A DNA stretch of 28,302 nt from Phytophthora quininea (taxonomy: Eukaryota > Oomycota > Peronosporomycetes > Peronosporales > Peronosporaceae): assembly GCA_011947345.1 (NCBI GenBank), contig JAAVTG010000691.1, positions 1-28,302 on the forward strand, read 5' to 3'. The position numbers and the translations under genes were made by a program. The notes under the pieces were generated by a model. That model saw only the letters and a list, made by a program, of their open reading frames with translations, searched no databases and was not told the origin of the DNA. Positions 20,785 through 28,302 of this stretch are shown here, one piece after another. Each line of letters begins with the position of its first letter. Positions within the stretch are counted from its first letter, which is position 1.

Positions 20785-22209
20785 CCGCTGCACACTGCCA
20801 CCCGCCCCGATACAGCACATGCTAGCGCAGCAAGCCGCGCGACCACCTCTTGTCCGTCATCTTACCGGCGCTCGCATTCACGACCACGCTCTCCAACTCG
20901 CACCATCAAATTTCCGCAGGACCGACGATTCCTCGACTGCCATTCGGCGCTGGCTAATTGGCTAATTATGGGCTATCTCGCAAGTGGGACCGCCAATCCG
21001 ATGAACGGACACCTTTATCCTAACGAACTCGAACGTTCTGCTTGGACTGCAAACATGGCAAACATGGCAAACATTGCAAATGTTGCGAACGAGGCGAACG
21101 AGGCGAACGGGGCGAACGAGGCGTAGACGTATGGCTGACGCACGCTTAGGCTGTGGAGTCCGTAAGGGAGAACCCGTCCGTAAGGGAGAACCCGTCCGTA
21201 AGGGAGAACCCGTCCGTAAGGGGAGAACCCGTAGGCAATACCAGTAGATCGCAGTAAAGTGGCGTAGAGCAGTGCATCCACTACACGAGCCTGGATAAGG
21301 AGCGCCGCTGACCGGCTCAGAAGAAGATCAGCGAGAGACGACGAGGAAGATCAGCGAGAGACGACGAGGAAGATCAGCGAGAGACGACGAGGAAGATCAG
21401 CGAGAGACGACGAGGAAGATCAGCGAGAGACGACGAGGAAGATCAGCGAGAGACTTCTTTCAGAGACGACGAGCGCAGATCCGTCACCACCGGTAGGACC
21501 AGCTGAAACGTATCGACTTCTCGCTAGAGACGATCAGCAGCCTCGTTGCAATCCAAGAGGAGTGGAAACGGGCGGAAGAAACTGGTGAGTTTACAAGAGA
21601 ACGCGGACGAGGAGAGTCCGAGAGTCCGAGCAGTGTGTTGGTTGGCATGGCGATGTGTTTCGGTGAGGGGAGGAAGGGATTGTTGGCGTGTGTGTTGTGG
21701 CACGCTCGCGACTCCGTGCCAGCACGGCTCGGCGGGCCGACGAAGCGACGAGAGCGAAAAGGCGTTAAAAGTGTATGCACGGGAATGACAAAAAGCGTGC
21801 AAAATGATGAAAGTGGTAAAAATGGACACTAGGGGTATCGATCCCCTTACCTCCCGCATGCGAAGCGGGCGCTCTACCATTTGAGCTAAGCGCCCACAAA
21901 CGAAACACCATTATCAACCAATCGACGCGCTCAGATTCACAACCGACAACCACAGCCCACCCACGGCCCACACACCATCCACACACAACAACGCAATAAC
22001 GCAACAACGCAATAACGCAATAACGCAACAACGCAACAACACAACAACACAACAACACAACAAAAACGTACCCACTTCAAATCATGCACACCACATACAA
22101 TGCTCGCCACATACAGCATATACAGCACATACAGCCACCCATTCGGACACACAGCGCTCGAAACTACCACAACACGCCAATCAACACACGCCCCTCCACC
22201 CCACCCCCT
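20785..22209. repeat. Array unit 14 (class B, 1425 bp)
   Basis: The 19-bp block (21158-21230) has four copies, the first three with GGG. The 23-bp block (21323-21454) has six. The 8-bp tract is reduced to two copies and the CGAAACGAG tract has almost collapsed (CGAAGCGACGAGAGCG). It shares CGTTGCAATCC and GTTTCGGTG with unit 3. Indels become frequent from here to the right. Confidence 0.95.
21823..21895 (-). tRNA. tRNA-Ala(CGC), unit 14
   Basis: 73 nt, identical to the unit-1 gene despite the decayed flank, with anticodon at 21860-21862 and T5 terminator at 21818-21822. Confidence 0.96.
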
Positions 22210-23674
22210 CCGCTGCACACTGCCACCCGCCCCGATACAGCACATGCTAGCGCAGCAAGCCGCGCGACCACCTCTTGTCCGTCATCTTACCGGCGCTCGC
22301 ATTCACGACCACGCTCTCCAACTCGCACCATCAAATTTCCGCAGGACCGACGATTCCTCGACTGCCATTCGGCGCTGGCTAATTGGCTAATTATGGGCTA
22401 TCTCGCAAGTGGGACCGCCAATCCGATGAACGGACACCTTTATCCTAACGAACTCGAACGTTCTGCTTGGACTGCAAACATGGCAAACATGGCAAACATT
22501 GCAAATGTTGCGAACGAGGCGAACGAGGCGAACAGGGCGAACGAGGCGTAGACGTATGGCTGACGCACGCTTAGGCTGTGGAGTCCGTAAGGGAGAACCC
22601 GTCCGTAAGGGGAGAACCCGTCCGTAAGGGAGAACCCGTCCATAAGGGGAGAACCCGTAGGCAATACCAGTAGATCGCAGTAGAGTGGCGTAGAGCAGTG
22701 CATCCACGAGCCTGGATAAGGAAAGCGCCGCTGACCGGCTCAGAAGAAGATCAGCGAGAGACGACGAGGAAGATCAGCGAGAGACGACGAGGAAGATCAG
22801 CGAGAGACGACGAGGAAGATCAGCGAGAGACGACGAGGAAGATCAGCGAGAGACGACGAGGAAGATCAGCGAGAGACTTCTTTCAGAGACGACGAGCGCA
22901 GATCCGTCACCACCGGTAGGACCAGCTGAAACGTATCGACTTCTCGCTAGAGACGATCAGCAGCCTCGTTACAATCAAGAGGAGTGGGAAACGGGCGGAA
23001 GAAACTGGTGAGTTTACAAGAGAACGCGGACGAGGGAGTCCGAGTCCGAGAGTCCGAGAGTCTGAGAGTCGAGAGTCCGAGCAGTGTGTTGGTTGGCATG
23101 GCGATGTGTTTTGGTGAGGGGAGGGAAGGGATTGTTGGCGTGTGTGTTGTGGCACGCTCGCGACTCCGTGCCAGCACGGCTCGGCGGGCCGACGAACAGG
23201 CGAGCGAGGCGAAACGAGCGAAAAGGCGTTAAAAGTGTATGCACGGGAATGACAAAAAGCGTGCAAAATGATGAAAGTGGTAAAAATGGACACTAGGGGT
23301 ATCGATCCCCTTACCTCCCGCATGCGAAGCGGGCGCTCTACCATTTGAGCTAAGCGCCCACAAACGAAACACCATTATCAACCAATCGACGCGCTCAGAT
23401 TCACAACCGACAACCACAGCCCACCCACGGCCCACACACCATCCACACACGCAACAACGCAATAACGCAACAACGCAATAACGCAATAACGCAACAACGC
23501 AACAACACAACAACACAACAACACAACAAAAACGTACCCACTTCAAATCATGCACACCACATACAATGCTCGCCACATACAGCATATACAGCACATACAG
23601 CCACCCATTCGGACACACAGCGCTGAAACTACCACAACACGCCAATCAACACACGCCCCTCCACCCCACCCCCT
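22210..23674. repeat. Array unit 15 (class B with one class-A-like repeat, 1465 bp)
   Basis: The 19-bp block (22583-22656) has four copies, the last CATAA. The 23-bp block (22746-22877) has six. A 5-base deletion shortens CATCCACTACACGAG to CATCCACGAG near 22700. The CGAAACGAG tract is replaced by irregular CAGGCGAGCGAGG words. Confidence 0.95.
23287..23359 (-). tRNA. tRNA-Ala(CGC), unit 15
   Basis: 73 nt, identical to the unit-1 gene, with anticodon at 23324-23326 and T5 terminator at 23282-23286. Confidence 0.96.
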
Positions 23675-25064
23675 CCGCTGCACACTGCCACCCGCCCCGA
23701 TACAGCACATGCTAGCGCAGCAAGCCGCGCGACCACCTCTTGTCCGTCATCTTACCGGCGCTCGCATTCACGACCACGCTCTCCAACTCGCACCATCAAA
23801 TTTCCGCAGGACCGACGATTCCTCGACTGCCATTCGGCGCTGGCTAATTGGCTAATTATGGGCTATCTCGCAAGTGGGACCGCCAATCCGATGAACGGAC
23901 ACCTTTATCCTAACGAACTCGAACGTTCTGCTTGGACTGCAAACATGGCAAACATGGCAAACATTGCAAATGTTGCGAACGAGGCGAACAGGGCGAACGA
24001 GGCGAAAGCGTAGACGTATGGCTGACTTAGGCTGTGGAGTCCGTAAGGAGAACCCGTCCGTAGGGAGAACCCGTCCGTAAGGGAGAACCCGTCCGTAAGG
24101 GGAGAACCCGTAGGCAATACCAGTAGATCGCAGTAGAGTGGCGTAGAGCAGTGCATCCACTACACGAGCCTGGATAAGAAGCGCCGCTGACCGGCTCAGA
24201 AGAAGATCAGCGAGAGACGACGAGGAAGATCAGCGAGAGACGACGAGGAAGATCAGCGAGAGACTTCTTTCAGAGACGACGAGCGCAGATCCGTCACCAC
24301 CGGTAGGACCAGCTGAAACGTATCGACTTCTCGCTAGAGACGATCAGCAGCCTCGTTGCAATCCAGAGGAGTGAAACGGGCGGAAGAAACTGGTGAGTTT
24401 ACAAGAGAACGCGGACGTCGGAGTCCGAGTCGAGAATACGAGAGTCCGAGAGTCCGAGTCCGAGCAGTGTGTTGGTTGGCATGGCGATGTGTTTTGGTGA
24501 GGAGGAAGGGATTGTTGGCGTGTGTGTTGTGGCACGCTCGCGACTCCGTGCAGCACGGCTCGGCGGGCCGACGAAACGAGCGAAACGAGCGAGCAGCGAA
24601 ACGAGCGAAACGAGCGAAAAGGCGTTAAAAGTGTATGCACGGAATGACAAAAAGCGTGCAAAATGATGAAAGTGGTAAAAATGGACACTAGGGGTATCGA
24701 TCCCTTACCTCCCGCATGCGAAGCGGGCGCTCTACCATTTGAGCTAAGCGCCCACAAACGAAACACCATTATCAACCAATCGACGCGCTCAGATTCACAA
24801 CCGACAACCACAGCCCACCCACGGCCCACACACCATCCACACACGCAACAACGCAATAACGCAACAACGCAATAACGCAATAACGCAACAACGCAACAAC
24901 ACAACAACACAACAACACAACAAAACGTACCCACTTCAAATCATGCACACCACATACAATGCTCGCCACATACAGCATATACAGCACATACAGCCACCCA
25001 TTCGGACACACAGCGCTCGAAACTACCACAACACGCCAATCAACACACGCCCTCCACCACCCCT
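23675..25064. repeat. Array unit 16 (class B, shortest, 1390 bp)
   Basis: The 23-bp block (24202-24264) has three copies. The 19-bp block (24039-24109) has four, two of them shortened. A 6-base deletion turns GCTGACGCACGCTTAGG into GCTGACTTAGG near 24021. Many single-base losses fall in homopolymers (GGG to GG, AAAAA to AAAA). Confidence 0.95.
24682..24753 (-). tRNA. tRNA-Ala(CGC) variant lacking one T-stem base, unit 16
   Basis: 72 nt, with anticodon at 24718-24720 and T5 terminator at 24677-24681. One C of the CCCC run is missing (now 24702-24704), giving a 4-nt variable loop and an A-C mismatch at T-stem pair 50-64. All other arms match the standard copy. Confidence 0.88.
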
Positions 25065-26550
25065 CCGCTGCACACTGCCACCCGCCCCGATACAGCACAT
25101 GCTAGCGGCAGCCGCGCGACCACCTCTTGTCCGTCATCTTACCGGCGCTCGCATTCACGACCACTCTCAACTCCACCATCAAATTTCCGCAGGACCGACG
25201 ATTCCTCGACTGCCATTCGGCGCTGGCTAATTGGCTAATTATGGGCTATCTCGCAAGTGGGACCGCCAATCCGATGAACGGACACCTTTATCCTAACGAA
25301 CTCGAACGTTCTGCTTGGACTGCAAACATGGCAAACATGGCAAACATTGCAAATGTTGCGAACGAGGCGAACAGAGGCGAACAGGGCGAACGAGGCGTAG
25401 ACGTATGGCTGACGCACGCAGGCTGTGGAGTCCGTAAGGGAGAACCCGTCCGTAAGGGAGAACCCGTCCGTAAGGAGAACCCGTCCGTAAGGGGAGAACC
25501 CGTAGGCAATACCAGTAGATCGCAGTAGAGTGGCGTAGAGCAGTGCATCCACTACACGAGCCTGGATAAGGAAGCGCCGCTGACCGGCTCAGAAGAAGAT
25601 CAGCGAGAGACGACGAGGAAGATCAGCGAGAGACGACGAGGAAGATCAGCGAGAGACGACGGGAAGATCAGCGAGAGACGACGAGGAAGATCAGCGAGAC
25701 GACGAGGAAGATCAGCGAGAGACGACGAGGAAGATCAGCGAGAGACTTCTTTCAGAGACGACGAGCGCAGATCCGTCACCACCGGTAGGACCAGCTGAAA
25801 CGTATCGACTTCTCGCTAGAGACGATCAGCAGCCTCGTTACAATCCAAGAGGAGTGGAAACGGGCGGAAGAAACTGGTGAGTTTACAAGAACGCGGACGA
25901 GGGAGTCCGAGAGTCCGAGGTCCGAGAGTCCGAGAGTCCTGAGAGTCCGAGAGTCCGAGCAGTGTGTTGGTTGGCATGGCGATGTGTTTTGGTGAGGGGA
26001 GGAAGGGATTGTTGGTGTGTGTGTTGTGGCACGCTCGCGACTCCGTGCCAGCACGGCTCGGCGGGCCGACGAAACGAGCGAGCAGGCGAAACGAGCGAAA
26101 CGAGCGAAACGAGCGAAAAGGCGTTAAAAGTGTATGCACGGGAATGACAAAAAGCGTGCAAAATGATGAAAGTGGTAAAAATGGACACTAGGGGTATCGA
26201 TCCCTTACCTCCCGCATGCGAAGCGGGCGCTCTACCATTTGAGCTAAGCGCCCACAAACGAAACACCATTATCAACCAATCGACGCGCTCAGATTCACAA
26301 CCGACAACCACAGCCCACCCACGGCCCACACCATCCACACACGCAACAACGCAATAACGCAACAACGCAATAACGCAACAACGCAACAACACAACACAAC
26401 AACACAACAAAAACGTACCCACTTCAAATCATGCACACCACATACAATGCTCGCCACATACAGCATATACAGCACATACAGCCACCCATTCGGACACACA
26501 GCGCTCGAAACTACCACAACACGCCAATCAACACGCCCCTCCATACCTAT
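25065..26550. repeat. Array unit 17 (class B, 1486 bp)
   Basis: The 19-bp block (25430-25501) has four copies and the 23-bp block (25595-25746) seven, some shortened. The core carries several indels (GCTAGCGGCAGCC near 25101, CCACTCTCAACTCC near 25161). Its right end is replaced by CCATACCTATCTTTGCAC (26542-26559) instead of the usual C-rich CCGCTGCAC junction. Confidence 0.93.
26182..26253 (-). tRNA. tRNA-Ala(CGC) variant lacking one T-stem base, unit 17
   Basis: 72 nt, with anticodon at 26218-26220 and T5 terminator at 26177-26181. It has the same missing C as units 11 and 16 (now 26202-26204). Confidence 0.88.
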
Positions 26551-28040
26551 CTTTGCACACTGCCACCCGCCCCGATACAGCACATGCTGCGCAGCACCCG
26601 CGCGACCACCTCTTGTCCGTCATCTTACCGGCGCTCGCATTCACGACCACGCTCTCCAACTCGCACCATCAAATTTCCGCAGGACCGACGATTCCTCGAC
26701 TGCCATTCGGCGCTGGCTAATTGGCTAATTATGGGCTATCTCGCAAGTGGGACCGCCAATCCGATGAACGGACACCTTATCTAACGAACTCGAACGTTCT
26801 GCTTGGACTGCAAACATGGCAAACATGGCAAACATTGCAAATGTTGCGAACAGGCGAACGAGGCGAACAGGGCGAACGAGGCGTAGACGTATGGCTGACG
26901 CACGCTTAGGCTGTGAGTCCGTAAAGAACCCGTCCGTAAGGGGAGAACCCGTCCGTAAGGGGAGAACCCGTCCGTAAGGGGAGAACCCGTAGGCAATACC
27001 AGTAGATCGCAGTAGAGTGGCGTAGAGCAGTGCTCCACACACGAGCCTGATAAGGAAAGCGCGCTGACCGGCTCAGAAGAGATCGGCGAGAGACGACGAG
27101 GAAGATCAGCGAGAGACGACGAGGAAGATCAGCGAGACGACGAGGAAGATCAGCGAGAGACGACGAGGAAGATCAGCGAGAGACGACGAGGAAGATCGAG
27201 AGACGACGAGGAAGATCAGCGAGAGACTTCTTTCAGAGACGACGAGCGCAGATCCGTCACCACCGGTAGGACCAGCTGAAACGTATCGACTTCTCGCCAG
27301 AGACGATCAGCAGCCTCGTTACAATCCAAGAGTGAGAGAAGGCGGAAGAAACTGGTGAGTTACAAGAGAACGCGGACGAGGGAGTCCGAGTCCGAGTCCA
27401 GGTGAGAGTCTGAGAGTCCGAGTCCGACAGTGTGTTGGTTGGCATGGCGATGTGTTTTGGTGAGGGGAGGGGAAGGATTGCTGGTGTGTGTGTTGTGGCA
27501 CGCTCGCGACTCCGTGCCAGCACGGCTCGGCGGGCCGACGAAACGAGCGTAACGAGCGAAACGAGCGAGCACAGGCGAGCGAAACGAGAGCGAAAAGGCG
27601 TTAAAAGTGTATGCACGGGAATGACAAAAAGCGTGCAAAATGATGAAAGTGGTAAAAATGGACACTAGGGGTATCGATCCCCTTACCTCCCGCATGCGAA
27701 GCGGGCGCTCTACCATTTGAGCTAAGCGCCCACAAACGAAACACCATTATCAACCAATCGACGCGCTCAGATTCACAACCGACAACCACAGCCCACCCAC
27801 GGCCCACACACCATCCACACACGCAACAACGCAATAACGCAACAACGCAATAACGCAATAACGCAACAACGCAACAACACAACAACACAACAACACAACA
27901 AAACATACCCACTTCAAATCATGCACACCCACATACAATACTCGCACATACAGCATATACAGCACATACAGCCACCCATTCGGACACACAGCGCTCGAAA
28001 CTACCACAACACGCCAATCAACACACGCCCCCCACCCCCT
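26551..28040. repeat. Array unit 18 (class B, 1490 bp)
   Basis: The 19-bp block (26916-26988) has four copies, the first degenerate (GTAAAGAACCC). The 23-bp block (27079-27227) has seven, with GATCGGCG and GATCGAG variants. The 9-bp tract at 27540-27595 is heavily broken. ACCTTATCTAACG near 26773 has lost two bases and breaks the core open frame. Confidence 0.93.
27659..27731 (-). tRNA. tRNA-Ala(CGC), unit 18
   Basis: 73 nt, identical to the unit-1 gene although this unit is among the most decayed, with anticodon at 27696-27698 and T5 terminator at 27654-27658. Confidence 0.96.
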
Positions 28041-28302
28041 CCGCTGCACACTGCCACCCGCCCCGATACAGCACATGCTAGCGCAGCAAGCCGCGCGACC
28101 AACTCGCATCCGTCATCACCTGGCGCTCGCATTCACGACCACGCCTCCAACTCGCACCATCAAATTTCCGCAGGACCGACGATTCCTCAGCGCCATTCGG
28201 CGCTGGCTAATTGGCTAATTATGGGCTATCTCTCGCAAGTGGGACCGCCAATCCGATGAACGGACACCTTTATCCAACGAACTCGAACGTTCTGCTTGGA
28301 CT
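28041..28302. repeat. Array unit 19, partial (cut by window end)
   Basis: Only the core is present. It has more base changes than any other core: CCAACTCGCATCCGTCATC near 28099, CACCTGGCGCTCG near 28117, CCTCAGCGCC near 28184 and a TCTC insertion at 28229-28234. This suggests that the array's inner edge is near, or that the assembly is weaker here. Confidence 0.9.

Larger units (their letters stand above)
1624..28302. repeat. Subtelomeric tandem array of tRNA-Ala units (18 complete + 1 partial)
   Basis: Eighteen head-to-tail units of 1390-1521 bp and a partial nineteenth are phased here from CCGCTGCAC, where similarity to the array begins. Order within a unit is: non-repetitive core, 9-bp tract, 19-bp minisatellite, short spacer, 23-bp minisatellite, spacer, 8-bp AGTCCGAG tract, G-rich tract, paired palindromes, 9-bp CGAAACGAG tract, tRNA-Ala on the minus strand, A/C-rich 8-bp tract, 9-bp ACATACAGC tract, C-rich end. 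Most of the length variation comes from the 23-bp block. The array continues past the right end of the window, so its full size is unknown. Confidence 0.97.

Noticed and set aside
22698..22919. Arginine/glutamate-rich 73-aa frame over the 23-bp satellite
   Set aside because: The period of 23 is not a multiple of three, so the frame cycles through the repeat; it is absent from other units with different copy numbers.

Overview
This window is a left chromosome end of a eukaryote, followed by a long subtelomeric tandem array. It opens with the C-rich strand of a plant-type telomere (CCCTAAA, complement TTTAGGG). That repeat is used by land plants, many green algae and several alveolates. The only functional genes I can support are tRNA genes with internal Pol III promoters, no encoded CCA and a T5 terminator, so the locus is nuclear and eukaryotic. 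The tRNA-Ala T-loop AUCGAUA and D-arm resemble what I remember of plant tRNA-Ala, which leans towards the green lineage. I cannot name the organism.

Layout. 1-155: telomere, perfect to 91 and then degenerate. 156-1020: low-complexity A/C/T DNA with almost no G; positions 1-831 contain no G at all. 1039-1117: a perfect 27-bp inverted repeat where G returns. 1283-1605: a short ordinary-looking segment with diverged internal duplications, possibly the relic of a coding gene with a 45-bp intron. 1624-28302: eighteen complete tandem units of 1390-1521 bp plus the start of a nineteenth, all in the same orientation.

Each unit carries one tRNA-Ala(CGC) gene on the minus strand, so all eighteen are transcribed toward the telomere. 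Fifteen copies are identical at 73 nt; three (units 11, 16 and 17) have one- or two-base deletions. The rest of each unit is built from small satellites with periods of 9, 19, 23, 8, 9, 8 and 9 bp around short non-repetitive blocks. Units fall into two classes by the 19-bp block: class A (five copies, mixed CTAA/CGTAA/CATAA) in units 1-5, 11 and 13, and class B (four copies, CGTAA) in units 6-10, 12 and 14-18. Copy numbers of the other satellites vary independently, as expected from unequal exchange and gene conversion.

No protein-coding gene is convincing. Long open frames across the array run through satellites and the tRNA gene and break at single-base differences between units. Sequence decay rises from about unit 14 to the right edge, while the telomere-side edge is sharp and fresh. 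The most noteworthy features are the tRNA array beside a telomere, the G-free terminal kilobase, and the inverted repeat at its edge.
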